Part shown: positions 1 to 13,500 of the stretch, one piece after another
Layout: every line of letters starts with the position of its first letter
Position numbering within the stretch: position 1 is the first letter of the stretch
Source: Gibbula magus
Taxonomy: Eukaryota; Mollusca; Gastropoda; Trochida; Trochidae
NCBI GenBank assembly: GCA_936450465.1
Contig: OW388293.1
Location: forward strand, 30,881,860 to 30,945,859
Reading direction: 5' to 3'
DNA: 64,000 nucleotides
The notes under the pieces: generated by a model
What the model saw: the letters and a program-made list of their open reading frames with translations, nothing else
The model's database searches: none
What the model was told of the DNA's origin: nothing
Program-made: the position numbers and the translations under genes

Positions 1-1505
1 GGACGGTGTGAGACAATGAAGGCATTTCATAGTTCATCTCCCGATCTGGCCAACAATGTGAGCATTCCTTTATGTTAAATCATCACCTCAAAAACTTTAA
101 GCGGCAGTACGGTCAGGGGTTTTATTTGTGGAGATAAAAGTTTATGTATTAATTTTCATAAAAATAATATTCTACACAAAAAGGGTCAAATAGACTGTTT
201 CCATTCATGTAATTCAGTAATGTAATTACCTGTTATCTTCACAAAAAAATACCTTGAACGTTCAAGTCTCTTCAGTCTATGTTATACACAATACATTATC
301 ATTATAGATCATAGCCTTATATAGTTATACAAAACCAATGTGGCACTACAGTAATTTAGTAAGTAATTATGGTGGTTGCAGGAAAGAAAACCATACCAGA
401 GGTCATATTTAAATTATTCTTGAATAATATTTACTTCAACCAGCTACCAGTGTATGAAATAAGCTTTCAAGATATTTGATATACTGCAATTACGGATTTC
501 TCTCATCAAGTATACAGATAATATTTGAGGTAGAAAACATAGATAACATTGCCAAATAATTTGTAAGTCATGAGATTAAGATTTAACTAAAACAAAACGT
601 ATAGGTACAATTGTACACAGACAACATATATATTTACCAAAAGTCCTTAAATATTATGCCATTAAATCAAAATTGATTATCAATAAGTATGATGATAGTT
701 TTGAAAGAAATCCATTCATTTGCATGAATATATAAAAGAAAGAATTTCATGGGACTTCACAACATGTTTAAGATAACAATGTAGATATAATTAAACTTTG
801 AGATTTCTCTTCATGCACAAAAGGACGGACATACCTAAGGATTATGCGTAAAAAGTAAAACTAATGGATGGAGATTTGATGTGCATATGTATTGTAAAGA
901 ATTCAGTTTTAAAAACATTTTAAAATACAACTGCGGTGAAAGTACATTTCAAAGAATGTCTATTTTCAACATTGCTATGACACAGGCCGAAAGATAATTC
1001 TCAAACTGTTATCACATAATTAGCCGTGAACTTATTGAAATTTTGTCTTCACTTGCAAAATTGATTCACTCTGGCAAAAGTATTCTAAGTAAAATTACAT
1101 TGAACTGAAAAGTGCTGAAAATTCCAAACATTAGGGGTCTTGACACTGGGGAATGTACGTTGCCAATATGATTGAGAAGAAAATCTTTGAAAAACTTTAT
1201 AATTCTAGTGAATCTTTGTTTTGATAACAGGACATTCGTTGGGAGCTTGGGGGAGACAGGGTTGCAACCCATGTGACCTTCTGACATCTTTCACAACTGT
1301 CAATAAGAAATATTATAGATAACAAACATTGCTTATAATAGATTTGAATACTCTGCATTCAGCAATGGAGGAAGTTGAACAGTAACTGTCACTGAGCTGT
1401 CTCTTGTGGGATCCCAACAGGAACTGTCCATCTTATCTGAATGGTGGTTCCTGTTTAGAGTTCTCTCCCTTGAGTAGATGAAACCAAACCATTTGACTGG
1501 CTGTA
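1..1505. other. 3' flank of RPGR, no gene seen
   Basis: AT-rich sequence downstream of the RPGR stop codon, which reads leftwards. The part nearest 1505 is presumably RPGR 3' UTR. I see no convincing poly(A) signal, no conserved coding stretch and no clear repeat. A 73-codon open frame at 1066-1287 has no recognisable composition or motif and is treated as chance. Confidence 0.5.
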
Positions 1506-1529
1506 TCACAATATGGTACAGAACTTGGA
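1506..1529 (-). other. RPGR: RPGR terminal exon encoding CaaX box CTIL
   Basis: This 24-nt coding exon follows an AG acceptor at 1530-1531 and reads SKFCTIL then TGA, in phase with exon 18. CTIL is the same C-terminal prenylation motif that ends the human constitutive RPGR isoform; it is lipidated and recognised by PDE6D. The exon is too short to be found by ORF scanning. The identity of the last four residues and the matching phase are the evidence. The intron between it and exon 18 is about 1.2 kb. Confidence 0.88.
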
Positions 1530-4500
1530 CTGAAAAACAAAAATAAACGTCACATTATTAAATTAATTTTCAGATTAAAGTCATGAACTAGCCACAAGTT
1601 TTAGTTATTGACAGAATATCTGTTGTGTATTAATAGAATGAGTGATAGATAGATAGATACATAACAGTATATCAAGCAGACTTCACAGATATTTAAAGGA
1701 ATAACATGCACCTTTTTTAAGTGTCTGAAAGAGCCAATTTATATGTCAGCTCAAAGTATTTGCAAAATATCTTAATACTGTATCTGTCTTAAACTAGATT
1801 AAATAATAGTTTAGCTGTTGAATAACTAAGTGCCAAGCCATTCTAAGTGGCCCTACTACAGGAACTAGGGCTGGGACCGGTAACCCGGATATCCGGGTCT
1901 TACACAGTACCCACCCCTCCTGGTCTCGGCTTACCCGTTCCAGCCCTATTTTTATCAGGTGAATACATATAAAGCAGTTTAATTTGTTATTCTTTCATTA
2001 CAAGATTGCAATGTATTTTAAGATTCCAAAACACTATTAAAATCAATTATCTGTCTTATTAAAACTGGATTGAAATATCCATGAATCTCTTTGTTATAGC
2101 TTTCTCTCTCCATACTTCAGCCTACCAGTTGATTACATGATTACAAAGTCTTACAAATTAGATGTTGGAGATTGACCAAAATGGGTATCCAAGGTAAGGT
2201 AGGGTAAAGGGGGTCGGGTACCCGAGTATAACAAATCTACCCGTCCAAGCCATAACAGGAAGCACACCTCATTTACAAAGGGAATACTCTGGGGTTGACC
2301 AATGGCTACAGATCATTGAAACATTATCATCAAATAGTTCAGTTGTCTGAGTAGAGGATTACATTATCGGGAATTGTTAGGTTTTCATGAACATATTTTG
2401 ACATGGTGTCTGATAAATTTGAAAATCTAGGAAACACAGTATTGTTCGTTCTCTCCCAAAGTGGTAACTTAAAGGTACATCCATTGTGTTGTTTGGGGTC
2501 ACATATTCCAAACGTTATAAATGGTGTTATTTTATCGAGAAGTACTGAATGTTACCGATATGAAGGTCGAAGTAGTGATGTCTGATCAAAGACCGGACAA
2601 TGCATTGCAAATGACACCTGCCAATTAGTCAAACCTAATTTTGGAATCTTATTTACAAGGGACAAAGAGTCAAATTGGGGTTGATCATACATACTTTCTT
2701 TTTTGGTGGTTTTTCTTCCTCTTTCTTCTCTTTATCATCTTTCTTGTCATCTGTTTGGTCCTTGATGTTCTCTTCCTCTTCTTCCTTTTCTTCCTCTTCT
2801 CCTTCTTCATCATCATCATCTTTCTTTCCTTTTTTATTCTTTTTATCCTTCTTTTTATCTTTTTTATCTTTTTTCTTTTTGTCTTTCTTGTCTACTTTCT
2901 CCTGAAAAAGTTAAATATCAAAATATGGCCACCAATCAGAAGAGACATTCTATGACAGGCTTAGTTTGAGGCTTCTCTTTGTTTCATGATCGTCTCTTGG
3001 AAACAAATCAATCCTGATATGCCGGTTTAGCAAAATCATCCTTACTAATTGTTCACATCAGTTTGTAAAATGACCAATAGCCCTATAACCTGTATCAAAT
3101 ACAGTTTTGTCCCAAAAACTTAAGCATGACTGAACAGCCTGGAAAGTCTCTTGTACCTGACATGAAATACTCTACAAATCATAATCCACGTGCAGGGATT
3201 GGGAAAGACACCTTTGAAAATGGGCCATTGTCAAGGCTTTTAGTCATTTTCTGAATTTTTAATGGGCCATTCCCCCTTGTAGCAGTAGGAAAATTAAAAA
3301 TTTTAATGGGTAATTTTTTTCATCCAATGTGCAAATGGCCTATGGCCCTACCTTTCCTCATCCCTGCATGTGCAATGATATGGTGTCTGTTTCTTAATCC
3401 AAGGGTCATGGTTATAATGAGGGAATGCTGTATACTCAGAAAACATGCAATCTGTTATACATATACTCACACAACATGAATGTCAAACCAATTAACATCA
3501 ATTCTTAATTAAAGTGCCCCTTCAGAAGGGTATCCTTGTCGGTGCACTGTCTGAATATGTTTTGCTAAGCCTTTAGAGCAGTTATTACGTAAAACACAAT
3601 ATGAATATGATGTTACCTCTTCTTCTTCTTCATCGACCTCTTCCTCCTCCTCGTCTTCCTCTTTATCCTTCTTCCCCTTCTTCTTATCTTTCTTCTTATC
3701 CTTCTTCTTATCTTTATCTTTCTTATCTAAAACGGGCAAGGTTTTCATGAAGATGAGCGTATTTCAACGAGGGTCTTGGACTGTTGTTGCAATTAAAAAG
3801 TTGATATGAATAAATAAACATCAGTATTTAGGTAAGAGTATTGCTAACACAATACTGAGAACATGGGTAGGGTTAAGGGGGACCCCACCGTGACCAGGCG
3901 GGCTGGTGTTTGTACAGAGAACATGAACATGTCGCTTCATTTACATATATAGTTTTGTTATTTTTCATTATAATTTCCTAACCCTTTATTTATTAGCTAT
4001 GAGGGCAATCATATCGGGGTTCATATTTTTAATACGATGCCCTAGGGCAAAATATCACTTTGTCATGGATACGTGGCGTCATAAACAATGCTATGACGTC
4101 ACGTTTCGTCTATGTCGTTGTGTTTTAAATATAGCGATGGTGGGTTGCCAGCCTATGGATAAAAGTAGATATCAGCGTATTTTCATTAAGGTTAAGACTT
4201 CAGTAATAAACAGAATATTATATTTGTATCTATGTTTATGAGGCTCGTGCCTGAATATCGGTATATCCCTCGCCCTCACTCAGGAAATAATAATATTCAG
4301 ACACTCGTGTCGTAAACACAGTATGACATAGACACTCATATAATATCCTCTATTTAGTTGCATTCCAGTAAAAAGGCTACCAGAATGGTTTCACACTCAT
4401 TAATTCAGCAGCTTAAATGTTAACCATTCAATGATATGATGACAATACATGGTCACTATTACATCAAATGCATTTTAAAATGTCATCTTCTGCAAAATTC

Positions 4501-7500
4501 TACCTTTTTTCTTTTTCTTCTTTCCTTTCTCATCAACCTCCTCTTCTTCCTTCTCTTCCTCTTTTTCTTCCTCATCTTCCTCCTCCGAATCAACATTCTT
4601 CTGTCGACTGAAAAATCCACCCTTCTTCTTCTTCTTATCTGAAGAGCAAACAGTAATGTTAACATTAACTTCTTGTGAGATATAAAGTAGAGCAGGAGCT
4701 TATCTTTACCAAATGGCATAACCAACATTATTCCCTTTGTTATTCCTGTAAATTTGTCATTCAGAATCATTAGTCATTTATTTTTAGCAACAAAAGTGTA
4801 AAATGGTTAAATCAATCAGTAGAACAGCAAATTTATATTTTTTAACACTACCTTTATCTTTCTTCTTATCCTTCTTGTCTTTTACTTCCTCCTTTACTTC
4901 TTCCTCTTCTTCATCTTCCTCCTCCTCATCCTCCGATTCCTTCTTCTCCTCTTTGTTCTTCCTCGGTGTTGGAACTGGACCAGCGGCTAACCGCGGCTAC
5001 AATCATAGGTTTGTCATTTTAGAAGATGAAGTGGTTTATTATTTTTTCAATCATGTCCCTTTGTTTTTTTGTAGCTTCCAGGGATTTTGGAGGATTTGCT
5101 AGTGAAATTGAAACTTCCAAAGATGTTTTTTTTAAATGACTGGACACTTTTTTTAAATGTTGATATTTGAAAAAGCTAACGTACAAAAGTTTGATTTAGG
5201 CGAAGTGATAATGAAGTTTGCTATATCTATTGACAACTTAGTCAATGGTCAACTTTAATAATTCTTTTATGAATTCAAAATCAAAATTCTTCAAAACATA
5301 ATTCAGGTATGGTAAATTACTTTTTATGCATTGTTCTTATTAACTCTATTAAAAACAGTGTACAAAAAGACATCTCTCAAATTCTATCTTTAGAACTTTG
5401 GATCCTTTAAAATAGAGAATATAGAAACTTGGCTCCATTTTACTTAATTGAAGAACTTGAGGAAATTTCGAATCCCCACAATGTACAAGTGATTCATATT
5501 TTCACTTATCATTAACATCTTTGATCAATTTATCACTATCTATATGTTTTCCCTTTTTCACTGGTGTTTTTCTAAAAAGATCAAACGAAAATTTATGGAC
5601 AGTATAATTATCACCTTAAGATGACTGAGAAAGTAATTATTTTTCTTCTTCAAGATAAAAGATATATAAATATCTTATCATACAAGTGCAATGTTTCAAA
5701 CAAAAATGTTAATGTGATAAAATTATAAAATATAGTTTTATTAGACACAACAAAATTATAATTTATGAAAGTCATTTTCAATAATATCAAATTCATAACT
5801 GTTGATTTATTTATGAAATATGAATATTGAGAACTCAATTATAATTTACTCATTAAAAAAATAAACATGATTATTGTAAGCACCCCAGCTAAGGTATAGA
5901 CTGCATGCATTATGGTTAGAACATGCTATATGATCATGCATTAGATATATATGTACATGCAAAGGTTAGATATTAAAGGGTGAAAAGAAATAATGACCAT
6001 CAAATAGAAATGCATTTAAAAATAGTTTGAAGCTTGACAACAGTGTAAAGTGATTTCATAAATGACAATGAAAAGAAATTAATGACAATTTTTCCGTAAA
6101 ATTTGACTCAAATATCATGAGACGGAAGTCTAAATTTTACAAAATGTTTTAGATTTTAAATGATTTTCTTACACAAATAGAAATACAAATAATTAATAAA
6201 ATTTAAATTTTGGGCCAACATTTGATATATGATAAAAAATCACTTTTGCATTTATTGAAATACCGGTATGTAATTTGTATACATTTATATCTTTTCAAAA
6301 TCCTTATACTCAAAACGATCATGGTAAGAAAATAAGACAAAATAAACGCCAAAGAATACAACAAGTGCAGAGTGAAGAAGTGCAGGTTTCACACTCAACA
6401 CCTTACTTCCTCCTTTATCACTTCCTCCTCCTCTTCACTAATTTCTTCGTCCGCCTCCTCTCCGTCCTCCACTCCGTTTTGGTTGACCACCTCCTTCTCT
6501 CCTTCATCACTACTCCAGTGATCCTCCGGGGGGTGAGGCTGATCACCCCTACCCCCCTCCCCTTCATCTTCAGGGTCAGACTGTTCCTGTGAGTGAGCAG
6601 TTCTACACTAACTATCTGGCGGCCAACAACAACAACCCACAAGCAGCATGCATGCAAAATAGGACAAGGCTTTCACTTCACAACTTAATGGAACATCCAG
6701 GCCTTCTGCATTTAATCTTTTTATTTTTTTTTTCCATGTTTATACATTTCCATATATTTTTGCATTTGATTGCCATTGGAAATGTCAATGTAATGACAAA
6801 ATATATCAATGAGGGTGTATTCAAAGAAGGCTCTTTGAATCACTGGATTATCTTTAGCTATAATATAGTCCAAAATTGTATGGGTGTTTGCAATAGAGAA
6901 GAGATTATATATATGCAAATGAGGGCCTTGATGTGTATACAAAAAGTTTGAAGATAAAGCCTCCCATTGATCTTCCCAGTATTTATTTTCTTATCAAATA
7001 CTGGCAAATACAAGTTATGAAATAACATGTCTGTCTGAAATGAGTGAGTGGGTAAATTATTGTTTAAAGCGACTTGGGCAATATTGTAGTCATTATTTGA
7101 TAATCATTACAATGGCGATCTGTCTCAAATATTATAACCGTGTTGTCAGTACTGATAAGCATGAAAATGTCAATGTCCAAAAACAGCAAACTCAGTTATT
7201 TTCCACAATATTTTCAAGATGCTCATATACTTGTTTACCTTTTTTGGACATGGATTCCATAAATATCTCCAAGGTAATGTAAGTGTTAGAGAAATATACC
7301 GGGTATGTTAGACTAATATGAATCCATCACCATTCCCCAAGATTTTCTAAACATTAGGGTTTCCTTCACAAATAAACCTTTACCAAAGGTAACCCTTAAC
7401 TTCCACTCTTTAACATTACACTAAGGGTTTGAAGCATTACACTTTAATAATGATCACTATTGAACTTTGTGAAAGAAGACCAAATGTCATGCAAATCAGT

Positions 7501-10500
7501 CTTGTTACATTTACCCCACTAAATAAGTTTGACTGTAATGTGCGAATGTTTCCTTTTTTTAAAACAAAGCCTAACTGTTTTTTAAAATTCATTCATGCTT
7601 CTAAACGACCTTGCTTTCTGCATGCAAATTTGACTATGAAACCATGTTTGACTCAAATTTGTTTTAGTCTTTTGATACCAGTGCAGCTGAACTAAAACTG
7701 CAAACTCTGTGGAGATTAGTTTCTTATGTGATGTAACTGCACACAGGAAACAAACTTAATAAAAAGTCGTCAAAGACTTGACATGTTCAGAAAATACTTT
7801 TTCGCAGAACATAAACCCAATTTAGTAGCAAATTCTTCCTTAAATTTTTTACATATTTTGAAAAACAACCAACAGAACGATCCAAATAACTTGTATTAAG
7901 CTATCACAATTAAATATTCCCTTAGCCAAAAAACATGTTACCGATGCAATTTTGACATAAAACCATTTTATAAAATAAAGTTAAGGATGTGATACGAATG
8001 TGAGACTAACGTTTGACCCCTCTAAGTACCGGTAAAGCATTATGTTTCTAAGACTGACATGCAATGCGGCTGTACATGCACATACACGCTGGACATAACG
8101 CACAGACATCAACTACCTTCGGCAGGGGAGGTTTATCTTTAGACGATCCTCGTGGTAATGGTCGCGGTGAAATTTTCTTTTTCTGTTATCAAATATCAGT
8201 ATGATAATGAGTTTTTGTTGTCCTTCGATTGGTTTGGACAAAAAGATGATGACTTTGTTATCAGTTCTTATGGGGAAAAATATTAAGATAATGTTATTAA
8301 AGAAAATGCAAAGATGAGAATATTAATAATGAAACAGATTAACATGAAATTTCAAGAAGAATCACAGGCAATTAAGTGAAGGATTGAACAAGAGATAATA
8401 CTTCAGAAATTGTCCATTAATTTTTCATATCAAACTATTAAATTAGTAAAGAACCTTCTTGACATGATTGAACTAAATACAAAGATGCACAAAAGAAAAA
8501 CTTTCAGAAATGACCAGCTTTGTACACTATGTAAAAGTAAAACAATGAACAGCATTGTTGGAACTCTGATACAGAAAACTTACTTCACAATTATGATCTG
8601 AAAAGTGATTCTCATAAATAGATATATCTACATTCCATACCTTTTCATTTTCACTTCCTGACTCCGATTTTACTTTCTTTTTCATAATCTCTGTAAAAGA
8701 AAATACATTAACATTTATAATGTGGTCAGATATTCAAGGAACAGACCTGTTAACCTTTCCCAGGGCTCAGTTATTGACACTTTCATCTATTTCAATGATG
8801 AGTCTCAAGTGAGAGAGTCATTTGCTTTAGAATATATCTTAAAACATGGGCTAAACATGTCAAGGGTCATTCTCTCCCACTGGTGTAATTCAAGCCTTTC
8901 CTTCCCACATAACCTCTGTAATAATTGGCCCATATGTATCAGAGGTGGCAAAATTTGAAGCATTATTGTTCTCATTTCTATCCAGTCAAAATCTTTCATC
9001 TCCGACCAACTACTGCCTACGAAATATGTGCACATCACCAAAGTGAAGAAACTAGTGTCCTTGCTGGTTACACAGTTAGAAAGAAAATCTGTGATTAAAC
9101 AAGTTTGATGCAACAAATCACATTTCTTTATTGTGGCTACAAGAAAACACTTGGATTAGAACAGAGATAACTTGGGAAGAAATGACTTGAGTATACTCGA
9201 GGTGACAAAGATTTGAATGTCAGTGATGACCAGTTACCCACCTGCTTCTATACTGGCCCCCTGTAGAATGGAGTCTCCCAGGAGATTCTGCTGGTTCTTG
9301 TTGTATGGCATCGTTGCGTGTCCGTTCAGTGCCGGCAACTTACGGTTGTTGCCAAGCGTTGGAAGAGTACGGTTAAGATCTTTGTGTGGACTAGACTGTA
9401 ATACAAACATTATCATACAAATGCATTTGGAAACAATGGAGTCAGTAAAATTCTATCCAAACTAATGCCAAAATATCTTTGAATTTAATGAATTTTTCAA
9501 ATTGTCAATTAGCAATGTCCAAGAGGAAACTTTCTGTGTGTTAACATAATTTTGTTATTATGAAGGATTGAAATGTTGAAAATTATAGTCTAAACTGCAA
9601 GATTGGCGAACATTACAGTGATGCAACATCATAGTGAGCCTGAGCGAGCAATGTCAAAAGAAGATTTCAACAACTTATACTGCCAGTCAGCAAGAAAATG
9701 CTAACCTTCAACAAGCTGTTAACACTGGTTTCAAAACATTGAAATGTTTATATTGACACTGAAGCAACAACTTACGATTTTATCAAACTTTACGTAGCTA
9801 TATCGTTTCGTATTTATGATATTATGAGACCCGAATTAAAGACAATCTTTCGAAAGTGATAGAATAAAAACGAAAAATCGTAGAAAATTCATTCAAAGTC
9901 ACGGATATGAATTAGCCATTTGTGTACGGGTGCCGCGACTTGAATTTGTATTGAACGCCTGTATATAGTCTATATTCGCGGTGTGGATGCGATATATTTC
10001 GTAAAAACGGTACCGGAATCGCCTCCTGGAAATTCCGCCAGCAGAGCTTATTAGTACTGCTGCGAGCTGGAGGGTCTGTAAATTCCGCCACAGGGGCTAA
10101 AATGGGTAAAATAGAAATACGCAACGTAAGGGTTAAATATACAGTATCATGATTGGTCCCAGTTAAAGCATGATAAAAGAGTGTCATGTTCTAACCATGG
10201 TTTGTCTGCGTCTGATGCGGGCAGGTACACTGCCGTTGAGGTCGATGCCGCGGAACGAGCTGTTGAGTGTCCTCTCTGCCTCCTCGATCTCCTCCTCCAC
10301 CTCCACATCCCCTCCCTCCGTTCGCCGGTGCGCCGTCACGATCATGTGACACCCCCCACATGCAGCCTGCAGGAAGAACGAGGAGAGATCATATTATTAA
10401 AGAAGAGGGGAGTCAAAACACATGAAGTTATCCGCAGGAGGAAGAGAAGCAGCAGCAGAATGTGGTTAGTAAATTACATTATTGTAGAATGCAATATTTT

Positions 10501-13500
10501 CACTTACTCTACAATTACAGAATTTGATGTGCAAGTTAAAATCATCACCATTTCATCTGTTGCTATGACCAGGCCCTCTGTATACAGTGAGCACACAAAC
10601 AAATAACAGAACACTAAATAACTATTATACAGTTTGTTCAAATACCAGTATGTGAAAGTTGATATAAAGAAAATGCTCCTTTCAGTTATGTATAGCAAGG
10701 GGAGTCTTCACCGAGATATTCTCATATCTTGTGCTGCATGATCATGTAAATTATCCATGTGTAGCAGGAAGTTGCCAGGAACTGAGGTAAGATTAATCTT
10801 TTGATCATTTGACTATTGCTTGTGACACAATACTGATACTAGCAATCCACCACATGTATCCTGCCATATACATAACAACAAGTAGTTGTCACCAAGCTGA
10901 CATGATCCCCCGCCGCAAATTGGTACTTCAAAATTTAGAAATAATGATAAGATCAGCAAAATTGACTGGGCCCTGAATTTTCCATACAAGAACCACTGGT
11001 GTAAGATAATGATGAGAATCCAATGAACAGTTCCTGTGATATCTATTCCCCTGACAAGCTTAACATGTTGACAAACTCAAAGTTCTGCTGTGACCTTGAG
11101 AATAATGTCAAGGTCACAAATATCTAATCAGAATTTTGGCTTCCCTTGGAGAAGCTATGTGTAAGATATGAAGAGAATCCAGTGAAAGGTTCTTGAGATA
11201 TCGCGCTGACAAGCTTTACATGTACATAAACATTTAAAAATTTTAAAGTTATGCTTTGACCTTGAGAATAATGTCATGGTCACCATCTCATCAGCCCTTT
11301 GTCTTCCATGGGAGGTGCTTTGTGTAAGATTTGATAAAATTCCGGTGAATGGTTCTTGAGATATATCCTGTTGACAAGGGTAAAATGACAAAGTCTCATT
11401 GTGACCTTGAAATAAAGGTCAAGGTCAGTGAAACGCGTAGAGGGGAATAACAAAAGGGTTTAAATGAACTCAACACAGACAGACTGTACCTTCTCGACAC
11501 TGAACTTGGTGAACCTGTCCACTCTACAGGGTCGGAACTGGTTGGAGAAGCTCTCCTCCCCCTGAGCTAACTTCCCGTGTCGTCCGTCTCCGAATGTGTA
11601 CAATTGGCCTCGTTCTGAAACATGTATCAGGGAGTTGGATAAAACGTCATCCCATGTTTTCATATGTCGACCAATCAAAGATAACTCTACGTTAAAATCT
11701 TTTAGACTTAGCAACATTAGTTCAGGGTGATGATATTGAGAAAAGATCCTCTTAAAAAAAAGACATTTATATTGTAAATCTAATGGTAATGATTGGTGTA
11801 GGATGTAGGAATGAAAGGGTGGATGGATTACTCCAGACAGAGTACATATATTCGATTGAATTCATGTTTGGCTAATTATTCTGATATCCTTTGCAAAGAA
11901 ACTGTATACAATTCTTCACAACTTAACATTGTACTGTGACTTTGTGTTGCAGACTCTTGATATTGTATATATCTAGTCACCTGAGATCACAGATGTAATG
12001 TTTTCACCACATGAGACTTTGGCTACTTTGAACTCCACCTTCAGGAGGTGAGGTACCGAAGACTGTAATACTACTGTCCCATGTCCTAGCTGACCGTTAG
12101 GTCCCTCTCCGAATGTGTACACCTTGCCGCTCTCTGAAACATAAGGAGAAATGAATGAAAAACAAGAACCACTAACAGTAACATCAAATAGTGTATGAAA
12201 TAGGTCCATCCTACGGTCAAGAATCTCATAATTTTTGGTCCGAGCTAATCATTTTATGAAGTTTTAATTTTGCCATATGAATTGACAAAGTAATAATTGG
12301 GCTGCATACTTTTCAAGTTTTTTTCATAAACTGTGCTGCAAGAATGTGCTTACTACTTAGCTTTAGTAAAGTAAATTGAATATATTCATTTTAATTTACG
12401 GCTAATTCTAGTACTTGGAAGCAACTATATATACCGGTATACAGAACCCAAAAGAGACCTACGTTTGTAACAGGGGCAGAAATACTTAGAGAATAACCAA
12501 CGAGGTACGAGTGATTACGGGAAATATCCATGAGTCGAAATAATGTTCAGCCACGAGCTTTAGCGAGTGGCTCTGAACATTATTTAGACGAGTGGATATT
12601 TCCCGTAATCACTCTTACCGAGTTGGTTATTCTATATATTACCCATTATGCAATTAAATTGACCAAATTACGCCTGCTTATTACATTTTCATGTTGGGCG
12701 GCCGCTGTGAAGGACCCGTCGCCACAGTAACATTGTGACGTCATAAGATAATTCGTCGCGTCAGACCATTGTTTTATGACGTCATAGTCATTCTTTCTCC
12801 GGGTAACCGACCAATCAACGTTGAGAATCACTTGAAAGCACATGTGCAAATATCACAAAAATAATCACCTGTGTCTTCTCACCCGTATGGGTAATATTTT
12901 GGAATAACTTATCTTTGGCCAATCCTAGATTATTTCTTTGTTAAGTTATGATAGCTGTAAATATGCCACTAATCATTTCACCAAACAAAAGTTTGAAAGC
13001 TGAATTTGAAATACTCGGATATTCCATAGTAGAAGTATCATAATATATGTCATTAATCTTAAAACAACACTTTGCTTACCAGTAAGAGCTGCAGTATGTG
13101 AGCCGCCACAAGCAACCCACTTGACTTTCTCGACTATGGAAGACACGTGTTGCGGTGTGGAGTATTCAGCTGGGTTGTCTCCCAGTCCGAGTTTACCTCC
13201 CTCTGTCTCGCCAAATGTGTACAGACTCCCGCTCTCTGTTATATAATGATGTCAGACTCACAGATACACGTACGTTACATGGCATTTAATTGAATCGGTT
13301 GTGAAGCATATGAAGTGGCATTTTTTTGCGTTTTTATAACACAAGTTTTAGTAAATATTTTTCTGTAAATGAGGTAGAATATGATAATTAGAATCCTTCC
13401 CAAAAACAAACAGCTTAAACGTTTTCTGTTTTTATTTCTCTATTCTGCTTTATCGTTCAAAGTTGTGCAAATGGTCAATGTACATCTTGTGACAGGAAGA

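Noticed and set aside
2641..2955. Phe/Leu/Ser-rich plus-strand open frames opposite the RPGR tail (also near 4436-5102 and 6275-6592)
   Set aside because: They are antisense shadows of purine-rich RPGR exons 14-18; the minus strand has matching splice sites and phases.
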